This document shows positions 21,601-36,600 of a stretch of 64,000 bases of DNA, in pieces. The notes beneath the pieces are model-generated. The model searched no databases and was not told the DNA's origin. It was given only the letters and a program-made list of their open reading frames with translations. The stretch is from Guillardia theta CCMP2712 (Eukaryota > Cryptophyceae > Pyrenomonadales > Geminigeraceae): assembly GCF_000315625.1 (NCBI RefSeq), contig NW_005434540.1:3918-67917 (forward strand), read 5' to 3'. The first letter of the stretch is position 1, and every line of letters starts with the position of its first letter. Made by a program: the position numbers and the translations under genes.

Positions 21601-24600
21601 AAGCTACAGCCGACCACAGGGCTGACCAGCGAGACCACGCGGGTACTGATCACGGGTCAAGCAGGCTTCGGCGGAAGGATTGCACAAGAGAGCGGAGGGC
21701 AGGTGCTGTGTCAGTTCGGTAGCAGCAAGGCCTTGGGAGGTCGGGTCTTGGACGCAGGTATCGAGTGCGATGCTGAGTCAGGCATAGAAGGCAAGGTGAG
21801 TGTGCGGGTCTCAACAGATGGGGGGAGGTCGTGGGAGGACTGGGGGCTGCGATTCGAGTTTGTGAAAGGGATCGACATAGCCCGAGTAGATCCCTCGACA
21901 GGGCCTGTGGCAGGGGGAACACGGGTGACGATAGTCATGGGTCAGCGGTATGATAGCGAGTCGAGCGGGCTGTCATGCATGTTCGGGCAGACTCCGAGCG
22001 CAGGCGTTGCGGAGGTGCTATCCAGCGGAGAGCTGGTCTGCGTTGCACCTGCGGCCAAGACTGAGGCAATCGTGAAAGTGTACGTGCTGTCGGACGGTCA
22101 AATCAGGAGCACGGGGTCTGCCTTCCGATACCGGCACTGGCCCAAGGTCATGGGCCTCGGGCCCCGATCGGGACCAGCGTCAAGGGGACAAACGATCACA
22201 CTCCAGGCAGCGGGCGGGTCGTGGGGACTAGAAGACCCCGCGTGGTGCCGAGTGAGCGGGGGGCAAGCTTTATCGGCAGCTTTCATGACTGAGAGCTTGA
22301 TGACGTGCCGGCTACCTCCTCATGGTCGCGGGAACGCAACGATAGAAGCAAGCTTCAACGGAAGGGACTGGGTAGAGGTAGCGGGGAGGTTCGAGTATAG
22401 AGAGCGATGCCTCATCACGGGGGTGGAGCCTTCGCTCGGACTGATGGGAGGGATCACGAGTGTCACGTTGACAGGAGTCGGGTTGAAGGGCCTAGGCAAG
22501 AGCCGGTGCCGCATCGGCAGCAGCTGGGGGTCAAGGCTACTGGAGGTTTCAGACGCGCTTGTGATTTGCGGAGCACCAGAGGGCGGGTGGGGCTCTGTGA
22601 TGCCTCCGGGAGATGTCGGAGAGGCAGATGGCGGGCGTGTGAAAGGCCTCACGGTAGGTTTGATGCTGGAAGGAGCTAGTCAGGAGGCGTGCGAAATGAA
22701 GGAGGCATACTTTCTGTACTCACCGCTGCGAATAGACAGCGTTTCGCCTTCCAGCTTGGTACAAGGTCGTCAGACGGTAGTGACGGTGGTCGGACAGACT
22801 TTCGATGAGGCCAGGAGGGTAGGATGCAAGTACTCGGAAGCTGCTGGGGCATCCTTGCAGAGCGGCGCATCCTGGGATACACAGGAAGGGACGGTGATCA
22901 CGTCGTCCATGGCACTATGCAAGAGCCCCCAGATGTCCGGGAAGAGCGAAGACTTGTCACTCCAGGTCAGCTACGAGGGTGGACAGCTCTCGTCGAGCCG
23001 ACTGTCGATACGTTATATCCCAGAGCCGACGATTACAAGGCTAGAGCCAAGCGCTGGGTCAAGCGCAGGCGGCCAGGTGATCACGGTGATTGGGAGCAAC
23101 ATGAGAGCATCCAGGTCGGGCACCTACTGCCTTTTCGGGAACCGAGGTCAGATGCCAGCCTTGCATGTCACGACCAGCTCGATGGAGTGTGTTTCTGCTC
23201 GACAGAGTAGCCCGGCGAATGTGTCGTTTGAGGTTTTGTTTACAGGGGTTGAGACTTTCACTCGGAGCCAGGTCACCTTTTTGTACACGAATGATAGTAC
23301 GCCCTTACTGAGGCCGAGCACCGGGCCTACGCGAGGAGGGATAAGCATCTCTGTGTACGGCATCTTTCGATTAGAAAGCACTTCTTTGTCAGTGACATGT
23401 ACCTTTGGTGATCGTCGTGTCAGCGCAATACTCCACACGAGCTCGCACATCGTCTGCGTCCTGCCTCCACGCGAGGAGGAAGGCAGCGCGGGTTTTCATC
23501 TTCGCGAAGGGTCACGCGAGCTAGGCTCAGCTCACTTCCTGTATCGTCGTCCGTATGACCTCATTGGTGTATCACCTTCGTCAAGCGTTGTGAGGGGAGG
23601 GGTGGTCGTAGCTCTGCACACGGAGCAGGTCTTGCTGCCTCAAAGTACTCAATCTGAAAGTCTTGGCTGTGTCTTCGTGGGCTTGGAAGCCACCGTCCAA
23701 GTGGAAGGCTCCGTGACCGCTTCAGGGAGAATCGGTTGCCCTGTACCGCCATGGAAGACAGAGGAGCTCGTACAGATCTACGTCCTGAGGGACTATGGGG
23801 CTGAGCTCCAAGGGTCGGGAGCTACCTTTCGGTACCAGAAGGAGCTGACTTTGATTAGCGTGCATCCATCTCGAATGGTCGGGGCAGCATCGCCGTATAC
23901 TCTTAGTATCTTGGGGCGAGGGATAGAGCCGTCAACCGATCTGGTGTGCAAAGTAGGGGCGAATGATCAATCATACAGGGCGGTATACCTGTCATCAACG
24001 TCGATGAAATGCCAGGTCCGTGTCAACAGACCAGGTCGCTTCAAGCTGATGGTCATGCGACAAGGAGCAACTCTCAGCAATGATCAACTATCAATCGAGG
24101 TATACAACGAAGAGTCCATAATTACCCTGGTACCAAGCCAAGGGCCAGATCGCGGAGGGACGGTAGTGCGGTTGTACGGAGCTGCGGAGTTCGACGAGAG
24201 AACTCGCATCGTATTTGGCCTGGAGGAGTGCAGGATAATAGATGTCCAGGATCAAGAGCTGTCGTGCCTGTCGCCAGGTCATTTCCTTCCTGGAAATGCG
24301 TCTTCAGCTCGAATCAAGGTGACGGCATACTCTTTGGGTATCATGATAGGCTCCAGGACATTCGAATACCAGAGAGAGGCACAGGTGATCGATATCAACC
24401 CCTCATCTGGAGACTTGAGAGGAGGGACCTGGATACAAGTCATTGGTGCACACTTCAACATGCATACAAGCCTGTCTTGCCGTTTCTCGGCATGGGGAGT
24501 ATCGGAGCGTGTCACATACGCTTCTCGAGGTCGAGCTCGATGGGAAACCTCGTCGTCGTTGCAATGCTCGACTCCGGCATGGCCTACAGTAGGCCTCGTC

Positions 24601-27600
24601 ACTGTTGACATTAGCAACAACGGAGTGGACTACTCAGTGCAGAGCAGGGAGTTCTTGTACGAGCAAACGCCGACAGTCGTGAACGCCATTGCTACTCGAG
24701 CGTTGACGAGCAAAATCGGTGTGGCCAGCTTCCTTGTACATGGGCTGCACTTCTCAAAGTCGCGGCACCTTCGATGCGCTGGAAGCACAGCAGCGGCTAA
24801 GTTTCTGACATCGTCTGCACTGCTCTGTGCGATCCCACTCAAGCAGGAGGGATACACTGCCATCGAAGTCACCAACAATGGCCAAGACTACAGCGCCGAC
24901 GGCTTTGTGTACGATTGGAGCACAGCAGACTCTGATTTCGAAGGCGGGATGATGCTCACTCCTAGCCATGGGCCAAGCGACGGAGGCACTGTTGTGCAGG
25001 TCATGAACCTAAGGGTAGAGAGTACGCAAGACGACAGCGTGACATGCAGCTTTGATGGGAGCGACACGCCAGGGACAGTGGTGGGGACGAGCCAAGTGAA
25101 GTGTGTCAGTCCAACTTTGAGGAAGATGCCGGTAGATAGGTTGATAGGGGAGCTCGGGCATCGCGTCCTGGTGGAGGTGAGGTGGGAGAGCAGGAACAAA
25201 ACAAGAGTCGCAAGATCTTATTATGCATACCATACACGATTGCAAGTTCACGGAATCTCACCAAGCTGCGGTCCAACGACAGGCTCAACCCAAGTCGCCG
25301 TCACAGGGTCCGGCTTCCTCGAGGTAGCCAGCCTCACCTGCCGCTTCGGCGCGAGTGTAGGAGATGGTAGCCCAAGCTCCGGCGGTCTGGGCAGCTGGAG
25401 GGAGGTACCGGGGAAGTGGCGGTCGTCTACGCTTGTGGGCTGCTCAGCACCCGCAGCATCCGGAGAGCAGACGATGCAGGTCCAGCTCAGCAACAACGGG
25501 GTCGACTTCTCCTCCGCGAGCGCGACCTACACGTACGAGCGAGCCCCTACCGTCACATCGCTGAGCCTCCTTGCCCTTGACGGGAGCTCTGGTCAGGTCG
25601 AGCAGGACCACGGACGCACGGTGCGGGTGATCGGGAAGCACTTTGTCGCAAGCCCGCAGCTGAGGTGCAGCCTGCCGGGGGTCGCCAGATACATCACGTC
25701 GTCTATGGTCGATTGTGTATCAGGAGGGGGCCGTGTCGGGGGGAACCTGACGGTCGAGGTAAGCAACAACGGTCAGGACTGGAGCAGCGGAGGCTTGGGG
25801 CTGCTCGCTTGGGAGGATACGCCCCGCTTCTCCGAGGAGGTCCAGCTTGAGCCGACCATGGGTCCCAGCAGATGCGGAACACAGGTCACCGTCCGTCTGC
25901 TTGGTGCGGAGGGGCTCCAGGGCGTATCTTTATCCCTGCAGGTGGGACTAGAGGGCAGTGCAGAATGCCGCTACCAGAGCGGTACAAAGTACCGGTGTCA
26001 GATGCCCGAGGTACGCTCGACGACGAACCGTGTGCTGTCCCGATACACGGTACCGGTACACCTCGTCATAGAGGGACAGCCGGCTTTGTCACGCGGAGGA
26101 GTAGTGTACACGTACTACGTAGAGGAGAGAGTGTCCGGGCTATCACCTTGCTCAGGGCCAGCGGAAGGGTCAACCCAAGTCGCCGTCACAGGGTCCGGCT
26201 TCCTCGAGGTAGCCAGCCTCACCTGCCGCTTCGGCGCGAGTGTAGGAGATGGCAGCCCAAGCTCCGGCGGTCTGGGCAGCTGGAGGGAGGTACCGGGGAA
26301 GTGGCGGTCGTCTACGCTTGTGGGCTGCTCAGCACCTGCAGCATCCGGAGAGCAGACGATGCAGGTCCAGCTCAGCAACAACGGGGTCGACTTCTCCTCC
26401 GCGAGCGCGACCTACACGTACGAGCGAGCCCCTACCGTCACATCGCTGAGCCTCCTTGCCCTTGACGGGAGCTCTGGTCAGGTCGAGCAGGACCACGGAC
26501 GCACGGTGCGGGTGATCGGGAAGCACTTTGTCGCAAGCCCGCAGCTGAGGTGCAGCCTGCCGGGGGTCGCCAGATACATCACGTCGTCTATGGTCGATTG
26601 TGTATCAGGAGGGGGCCGTGTCGGGGGGAACCTGACGGTCGAGGTAAGCAACAACGGTCAGGACTGGAGCAGCGGAGGCTTGGGGCTGCTCGCTTGGGAG
26701 GATATGCCCCGCTTCTCCGAGGAGGTCCAGCTTGAGCCGTCCATGGGTCCCAGCAGAGGCGGAACACAGGTCACCGTCCGTCTGCTTGGTGCGGAGGGGC
26801 TCCAGGGCGTATCTTTATCCCTGCAGGTGGGACTAGAGGGCAGTGCAGAATGCCGCTACCAGAGCGGTACAGAGTACCGGTGTCAGATGCCCGAGGTACG
26901 CTCGACGACGAACCGTGTGCTGTCCCGATACACGGTACCGGTACACCTCGTCATAGAGGGACAGCCGGCTTTGTCACGCGGAGGAGTAGTGTACACGTAC
27001 TACGTAGAGGAGAGAGTGTCCGGGCTATCACCTTGCTCAGGGCCAGCGGAAGGGTCAACCCAAGTCGCCGTCACAGGGTCCGGCTTCCTCGAGGTAGCCA
27101 GCCTCACCTGCCGCTTCGGCGCGAGTGTAGGAGATGGTAGCCCAAGCTCCGGCGGTCTGGGCAGCTGGAGGGAGGTACCGGGGAAGTGGCGGTCGTCTAC
27201 GCTTGTAGGCTGCTCAGCACCTGCAGCATCCGGAGAGCAGACGATGCAGGTCCAGCTCAGCAACAACGGGGTCGACTTCTCCTCCGCGAGCGCGACCTAC
27301 ACGTACGAGCGAGCCCCTACCGTCACATCGCTGAGCCTCCTTGCCCTTGACGGGAGCTCTGGTCAGGTCGAGCAGGACCACGGACGCACGGTGCGGGTGA
27401 TCGGGAAGCACTTTGTCGCAAGCCCGCAGCTGAGGTGCAGCCTGCCGGGGGTCGCCAGATACATCACGTCGTCTATGGTCGATTGTGTATCAGGAGGGGG
27501 CCGTGTCGGGGGGAACCTGACGGTCGAGGTAAGCAACAACGGTCAGGACTGGAGCAGAGATGGAGTCTCAATGGTGAGGGGAGGATCGTATTGGATTAGT

Positions 27601-30600
27601 GTCATACCCAGCAGTGGTCCAACGTCAGGTGGCAACTTTGTCAGTGTTGTCATGGCACACGGCTATGAATCCCCTGTCTTGACATGCAGATTTGGAGGGG
27701 TATGGGTATCGGGAACACGTGTAACGAGTACCGAGATTTCATGCCTTGTTCCTCCTTCGTCTGCATCTGTAGCGATTGCATTGACGCTGATATCAGACAG
27801 CCTTGAAGAGTGGGGTGCAGCTACATATGAGTATGTGCAATATCCGAGGATTGATGCGCTAGTACCTTCGCATGGCAGCACTCTGTACCCGTTTGTGATC
27901 TCATTAGTTGGAGCGAGCTTCGTCGAATCTAACATGCTGCGGTGCAGGTTTAGCACGCAAGACAAACATGGACTCAATACTCCCATTTCATGGGCAGAAG
28001 CAGCATTTCAATCTTCCACTCTCTTACACTGTCTTTCGCCTGTGCTCAATGGTAATGCGAACATGATCGTGGAGGTTAGCAACAATGCGAAGGATTTCGT
28101 TGCAAACCAAGCAGCAATGGAGCTGCACAAGCCACCTGAGCTTAGCAGAGTTATTCCTTCTACCATTCTTTCGCGCCTGATGTATTCTATCACAATTTAT
28201 GGGAACGGGTTGGGAATGATAAGAGGAAGAACATGTTGGGTCGGGAAAGAAGGCATACATTTGTCAGAGGTTGTATCTGACTCAATGGTCATTTGCAGAG
28301 GACAAATCAACAAGGCAGGCAACTTCAGTATTGCGTTGAGCAGTAACGGTGATGACTACATACCCACCGGTCTTCGTCTTATTTCAGTAGACTCCCACCT
28401 TCTTGAAGTAGACTTCGAGCCCACTGTGGGGTCCTTGTCTGGAGGCACTCGTGTGCTCGTGCGTGGTCGCAGCGCAAGAGGTGGTGTAGCGATGACATCT
28501 GTACTCTTCGGACAAGTGCAAGTCGGATGTTCGATGCTCGCACCGGGCCTTGCATCATGTGTTTCACCTGTTGCCGACGAATCTAGTGTCTCCATCACTC
28601 CCTGCCTTGGAGGAGTATGTATTCGTGGCTGGACGGCGAATAGCACTTTTCAGTATAGAGCGCTTCCCGTCCTCATCTCTGTCAATCCTAGCATCGGTCC
28701 TCAGGAGGGAGGGAAACTTGTTACAATCACCCTGGAGAATATTGATCTCAGCGACAGGTCGTTTTGCAAGTTTGGGAGCTCGGGGATGATTCCAGGTACG
28801 ACAGTATCTAGTTCTGAGGTAGCTTGTATTACTCCTCGATCAAATTCCTCGATCGTACATGTTCAAGTCACTGTGAATCGTCAAGAGTACTCGAGCATTA
28901 GTCCTTTTGATAGATATGTATACATGAGTCGAGCAAAGATCGAGAGCATGGTGCCGGACGTTTTGATGACTAGCATCCAACAGGACATCACTCTAGTGGG
29001 TGGACCTTTCCTCAATCAAGAGCGGATGACCTGCAAGTTCGGGAAGGAGAAGAGCTTTGTAGCCATGCAGATATCCACGAGCGTTTTGATGTGCTTGAAT
29101 GTATTCTTGTCGTCACCTGGAAACGCAAGTGTAAAAGTGCTTTTGGACGACATTCCTTCTATAGATAGCAACATAGAGCTGATGTGCTTTCAGCCCCCAG
29201 TGATCGAGCGCGTCGATCCCTCGATCCTGCTCACGGGAGGATCCATGCTTGTGCAATTCAGAGATCTCCGTGGAGATCCTCGATTATCATTGAAGCTGGA
29301 GGGTGCTACTTGCGATTGTGTGCGAAAAGGTGACTGGGAGCTTGAATGCAACGTGCCAAACGTTACAGAAGGGGTCCGAGCCTTGCAGCTCTATGACGAG
29401 ATGTATCCGGCCGCTTACTATTCACAGAAATTCGATGTGATGGTGCAAGGCCATCGACGGATCATGGAGATACATCCTTCTCTCGTGGTGACAGGGGCGT
29501 CCCAGGGCCTTTCAGTTACGGTCATTGGAGACTTTTTCGCTAGGGGAGCGGTGGCTTGTGCCTTCACTAGCACGAGTACGGACGGTACGTACATGACATC
29601 GTCCGCAGTCCGATGTCCTTTGCCTTGGAAGGAGGACCTTTCTGGATATGGTGCTGGGTTGAGAACTGTTTCAGTTGACTCTTTGGTGTATCATTATAGT
29701 GAATCTCCGGTTATTCCCTTTTCTGTCGTTTCATTTACGACAATACATCCCTCTGTCATATCTGCGACTCATTCTACTCTGATTTGGATTTATGGTCATG
29801 GGTTCTCAAACGATATAGCCCATGGGGTTGAGTGCAGCTTTCTTCACTCAAAATATCTCGCGAGGTTTCACACTTCATCGAAGCTTTCAACCTATGTGTC
29901 AGGATCGCTTCCTCCCGGAAACGTCACTTTTACGATTGATTTGAAGGGATTTTCAACATTGTTTCCAATCCAGATTGATGTTCCGCTGATGGTCCTTAGT
30001 CCCTCGACTGGCCCAATGGCAAACAGCTTCATGGTGCATATTGCATTACCCTATATTCCTCCTGCATTAGAAAATTTGACATGTCGATTCGGACAACAGC
30101 TATCCAATTGCCCTATGCATGTTCAATCCACAATTGAGTTCGTTTGCCAAACTCCAATAGTATCCACTGAATCAAAAATTCCTGTTTCTTGCTTTTGGAA
30201 AAAGTATCTCTTCAAATCATACATAGAATTCTGGAATCCCGCCAAAAAGTTTGAAATATACCATTTCATGCCGTCATCCGGGCGTTGTACAAGAAACATT
30301 CAAATTACGGTGTATGGATCATTTTTGAATCATTCTTCAATATTATGTTCAAACGGGAAAAATAACACCCATTTGGTCACGATAATGTCTACAACAATGT
30401 TGCTTTGTTCGCTTCCACCACCATTGGTTGATGGAAAAATCAAATTGACATTAACTGACAAGGATTCAAAAACTACGACAACCTTGGAATATCACAGCTA
30501 TTTTGGATTCAATTTATCCAATCTCAATCCAAACAAAATCCTTTCAGGTGTGAGCCGACTTGTAACCCTCGAAGGGAGTGAATTCCAAGAGTGGAAATCT

Positions 30601-33600
30601 TTAACCTCATGCTGTAAGTTTGGATCGTATCAACCTTCCTTCCTTACTGTCTTGTCCGACTCAAGGATGATTTGCTCGTCGCCTGAAGATCCGCAACGCG
30701 GGAACCTCTCCATCTCGCTGAGTGTTGACTGCAAGCATTTCACCAAGTGCCCATCCACAATCTCTCTCCAGGTGACCTCTACACCATCTGTAGAGATTAT
30801 AAGCCCGACACGAGGATACATCAATCATCCGGTAGTTGTCTCTTTCAGACTTCAAGCAGAGCTCGGATCCAGTCATCAGTTGTATTGCTGCTGGGGCAAT
30901 GAGACATATTCCAGCATCGGTCGGACAAGCGGTAGGAGATTCGAGTGCCCGTTTCCACAAGCCAAGCAAGCGGGTCTCGGGCTCCTGCAAATATCCATGT
31001 CACCATACAATTGTTCAAGTGAACCAGAGTATCGGGTACCGTTCGAGCTCATGGGACCTTTGCATGTGGAGAGCTTGATTCCATCAGTGGGGCCAGTTAA
31101 CGGTGGGGGACAAATCACCATCGTTGGCAGCGGCTTCCATCAATGCGATCACCTCCAGCCCAGCTGCAGCTTCGGAAGCTCTCATCCTGGACTCTGCTTG
31201 ATCGTTACTGACACTGTGATGTTGTGCTCGACGCCTTCTCAAGAGGCGGGTTACTCATCGCTGACCTTGACAACCTGTGGCAATACTGTTTCATTCGCAA
31301 ACATCTTGTTCATGTTTGAGGAACCACCCGAGATCCATCGACTCAATCCGACGACGTTGTCGGCATTGAAGACAGAAGTCACTCTGATTGGCAGAGGTTT
31401 CCGACCCAGTTTACGCATGATTTGTGTGATTGGAGAATCGCAACCAGTGCTTACATCTTACCTTTCCCCGTCGAGGGAAGTATGTGCTGTCTCAACGCCG
31501 GTAACGGGAAATTTGACATTGGAGATATACAGCCACCAAGGTTTTGCACCCATCTTTGTCTGGAACATGGCATCTATGGCCTCAAGAGTGTTGAGTTGCA
31601 GCCCAAGCAGTGGCCCGAAGGATGGAAACACGACGGTACATATCTTGCTCACCATGGAGTCTGCGGGAACCTTCGATTCTTGTCGATTCGGAGGACTCCG
31701 AGTGCCAGTCACAAGGCACCGACGAGATGATATCTCGTGTACAACGCCGCAGGTGTCAGTTGCAGGCATCGTGAGTGCAGATGTATGTGACGGCGAGTCT
31801 TGCATTTTCATGAGCGAATTCCACTTCTATGAAACGGAAAGGCTAATCTCTGTGTACCCATCATCCGGGCCGACTACAGGAGGCACTATCGTGACCGTCA
31901 TCGGGAGCTACTTTCAAGACATTAACATCAGGCTACGGCTGTCAGACGAGAGCACTCAAAGAGCCATCTGGCTGACAAGCACAACTCTATTGACCACCAT
32001 ACCAGCAGCAGCATCTGCTCAGCACGTTGACATCAAAGTAGGCAACAACGGGGTCGACTTCTCCTCCGCGAGCGCGACCTACACGTACGAGCGAGCCCCT
32101 ACCGTCACATCGCTGAGCCTCCTTGCCCTTGACGGGAGCTCTGGTCAGGTCGAGCAGGACCACGGACGCACGGTGCGGGTGATCGGGAAGCACTTTGTCG
32201 CAAGCCCGCAGCTGAGGTGCAGCCTGCCGGGGGTCGCCAGATACATCACGTCGTCTATGGTCGATTGTGTATCAGGAGGGGGCCGTGTCGGGGGGAACCT
32301 GACGGTCGAGGTAAGCAACAACGGTCAGGACTGGAGCAGCGGAGGCTTGGGGCTGCTCGCTTGGGAGGATACGCCCCGCTTCTCCGAGGAGGTCCAGCTT
32401 GAGCCGACCATGGGTCCCAGCAGAGGCGGAACACAGGTCACCGTCCGTCTGCTTGGTGCGGAGGGGCTCCAGGGCGTATCTTTATCCCTGCAGGTGGGAC
32501 TAGAGGGCAGTGCAGAATGCCGCTACCAGAGCGGTACAGAGTACCGGTGTCAGATGCCCGAGGTACGCTCGACGACGAACCGTGTGCTGTCCCGATACAC
32601 GGTACCGGTACACCTCGTCATAGAGGGACAGCCGGCTTTGTCACGCGGAGGAGTAGTGTACACGTACTACGTAGAGGAGAGAGTGTCCGGGCTATCACCT
32701 TGCTCAGGGCCAGCGGAAGGGTCAACCCAAGTCGCCGTCACAGGGTCCGGCTTCCTCGAGGTAGCCAGCCTCACCTGCCGCTTCGGCGCGAGTGTAGGAG
32801 ATGGTAGCCCAAGCTCCGGCGGTCTGGGCAGCTGGAGGGAGGTACCGGGGAAGTGGCGGTCGTCTACGCTTGTAGGCTGCTCAGCACCTGCAGCATCCGG
32901 AGAGCAGACGATGCAGGTCCAGCTCAGCAACAACGGGGTCGACTTCTCCTCCGCGAGCGCGACCTACACGTACGAGCGAGCCCCTACCGTCACATCGCTG
33001 AGCCTCCTTGCCCTTGACGGGAGCTCTGGTCAGGTCGAGCAGGACCACGGACGCACGGTGCGGGTGATCGGGAAGCACTTTGTCGCAAGCCCGCAGCTGA
33101 GGTGCAGCCTGCCGGGGGTCGCCAGATACCTCACGTCGTCTATGGTCGATTGTGTATCAGGAGGGGGCCGTGTCGGGGGGAACCTGACGGTCGAGGTAAG
33201 CAACAACGGTCAGGACTGGAGCAGAGATGGAGTTTCAATGGTGAGGGGAGGATCGTATTGGATTAGTGTCATACCCAGCAGTGGTCCAACGTCAGGTGGC
33301 AACTTTGTCAGTGTTGTCATGGCACACGGCTATGAATCCCCTGTCTTGACATGCAGATTTGGAGGGGTATGGGTATCGGGAACACGTGTAACGAGTACCG
33401 AGATTTCATGCCTTGTTCCTCCTTCGTCTGCATCTGTAGCGATTGCATTGACGCTGATATCAGACAGCCTTGAAGAGTGGGGTGCAGCTACATATGAGTA
33501 TGTGCAATATCCGAGGATTGATGCGCTAGTACCTTCGCATGGCAGCACTCTGTACCCGTTTGTGATCTCATTAGTTGGAGCGAGCTTCGTCGAATCTAAC

Positions 33601-36600
33601 ATGCTGCGGTGCAGGTTTAGCACGCAAGACAAACATGGACTCAATACTCCCATTTCATGGGCAGAAGCAGCATTTCAATCTTCCACTCTCTTACACTGTC
33701 TTTCGCCTGTGCTCAATGGTAATGCGAACATGATCGTGGAGGTTAGCAACAATGCGAAGGATTTCGTTGCAAACCAAGCAGCAATGGAGCTGCACAAGCC
33801 ACCTGAGCTTAGCAGAGTTATTCCTTCTACCATTCTTTCGCGCCTGATGTATTCTATCACAATTTATGGGAACGGGTTGGGAATGATAAGAGGAAGAACA
33901 TGTTGGGTCGGGAAAGAAGGCATACATTTGTCAGAGGTTGTATCTGACTCAATGGTCATTTGCAGAGGACAAATCAACAAGGCAGGCAACTTCAGTATTG
34001 CGTTGAGCAGTAACGGTGATGACTACATACCCACCGGTCTTCGTCTTATTTCAGTAGACTCCCACCTTCTTGAAGTAGACTTCGAGCCCACTGTGGGGTC
34101 CTTGTCTGGAGGCACTCGTGTGCTCGTGCGTGGTCGCAGCGCAAGAGGTGGTGTAGCGATGACATCTGTACTCTTCGGACAAGTGCAAGTCGGATGTTCG
34201 ATGCTCGCACCGGGCCTTGCATCATGTGTTTCACCTGTTGCCGACGAATCTAGTGTCTCCATCACTCCCTGCCTTGGAGGAGTATGTATTCGTGGCTGGA
34301 CGGCGAATAGCACTTTTCAGTATAGAGCGCTTCCCGTCCTCATCTCTGTCAACCCTAGCATCGGTCCTCAGGAGGGAGGGAAACTTGTTACAATCACCCT
34401 GGAGAATATTGATCTCAGCGACAGGTCGTTTTGCAAGTTTGGGAGCTCGGGGATGATTCCAGGTACGACAGTATCTAGTTCTGAGGTAGCTTGTATTACT
34501 CCTCGATCAAATTCCTCGATCGTACATGTTCAAGTCACTGTGAATCGTCAAGAGTACTCGAGCATTAGTCCTTTTGATAGATATGTATACATGAGTCGAG
34601 CAAAGATCGAGAGCATGGTGCCGGACGTTTTGATGACTAGCATCCAACAGGACATCACTCTAGTGGGTGGACCTTTCCTCAATCAAGAGCGGATGACCTG
34701 CAAGTTCGGGAAGGAGAAGAGCTTTGTAGCCATGCAGATATCCACGAGCGTTTTGATGTGCTTGAATGTATTCTTGTCGTCACCTGGAAACGCAAGTGTA
34801 AAAGTGCTTTTGGACGACATTCCTTCTATAGATAGCAACATAGAGCTGATGTGCTTTCAGCCCCCAGTGATCGAGCGCGTCGATCCCTCGATCCTGCTCA
34901 CGGGAGGATCCATGCTTGTGCAATTCAGAGATCTCCGTGGAGATCCTCGATTATCATTGAAGCTGGAGGGTGCTACTTGCGATTGTGTGCGAAAAGGTGA
35001 CTGGGAGCTTGAATGCAACGTGCCAAACGTTACAGAAGGGGTCCGAGCCTTGCAGCTCTATGACGAGATGTATCCGGCCGCTTACTATTCACAGAAATTC
35101 GATGTGATGGTGCAAGGCCATCGACGGATCATGGAGATACATCCTTCTCTCGTGGTGACAGGGGCGTCCCAGGGCCTTTCAGTTACGGTCATTGGAGACT
35201 TTTTCGCTAGGGGAGCGGTGGCTTGTGCCTTCACTAGCACGAGTACGGACGGTACGTACATGACATCGTCCGCAGTCCGATGTCCCTTGCCGGTCATGAC
35301 AGAGACGACTTTGGAGAGGGAATACTTGTATAAAGTGAGTGTGGGCAACTTCTTGGTGCACAACGACGAGGGATTGAAATGGATGATTGCTGTCGTTGAT
35401 ACGTTGGCACCAAAGTCATTGTCCAAATTCAACAAAAGCATCATCACTATAGTTGGTAAACATTTTCAGGAATGGAAATCTTTAACCTCATGCTGTAAGT
35501 TTGGATCGTATCAACCTTCCTTCCTTACTGTCTTGTCCGACTCAAGGATGATTTGCTCGTCGCCTGAAGATCCGCAACGCGGGAACCTCTCCATCTCGCT
35601 GAGTGTTGACTGCAAGCATTTCACCAAGTGCCCATCCACAATCTCTCTCCAGGTGACCTCTACACCATCTGTAGAGATTATAAGCCCGACACGAGGATAC
35701 ATCAATCATCCGGTAGTTGTCTCTTTCAGACTTCAAGCAGAGCTCGGATCCAGTCATCAGTTGTATTGCTGCTGGGGCAATGAGACATATTCCAGCATCG
35801 GTCGGACAAGCGGTAGGAGATTCGAGTGCCCGTTTCCACAAGCCAAGCAAGCGGGTCTCGGGCTCCTGCAAATATCCATGTCACCATACAATTGTTCAAG
35901 TGAACCAGAGTATCGGGTACCGTTCGAGCTCATGGGACCTTTGCATGTGGAGAGCTTGATTCCATCAGTGGGGCCAGTTAACGGTGGGGGACAAATCACC
36001 ATCGTTGGCAGCGGCTTCCATCAATGCGATCACCTCCAGCCCAGCTGCAGCTTCGGAAGCTCTCATCCTGGACTCTGCTTGATCGTTACTGACACTGTGA
36101 TGTTGTGCTCGACGCCTTCTCAAGAGGCGGGTTACTCATCGCTGACCTTGACAACCTGTGGCAATACTGTTTCATTCGCAAACATCTTGTTCATGTTTGA
36201 GGAACCACCCGAGATCCATCGACTCAATCCGACGACGTTGTCGGCATTGAAGACAGAAGTCACTCTGATTGGCAGAGGTTTCCGACCCAGTTTACGCATG
36301 ATTTGTGTGATTGGAGAATCGCAACCAGTGCTTACATCTTACCTTTCCCCGTCGAGGGAAGTATGTGCTGTCTCAACGCCGGTAACGGGAAATTTGACAT
36401 TGGAGATATACAGCCACCAAGGTTTTGCACCCATCTTTGTCTGGAACATGGCATCTATGGCCTCAAGAGTGTTGAGTTGCAGCCCAAGCAGTGGCCCGAA
36501 GGATGGAAACACGACGGTACATATCTTGCTCACCATGGAGTCTGCGGGAACCTTCGATTCTTGTCGATTCGGAGGACTCCGAGTGCCAGTCACAAGGCAC

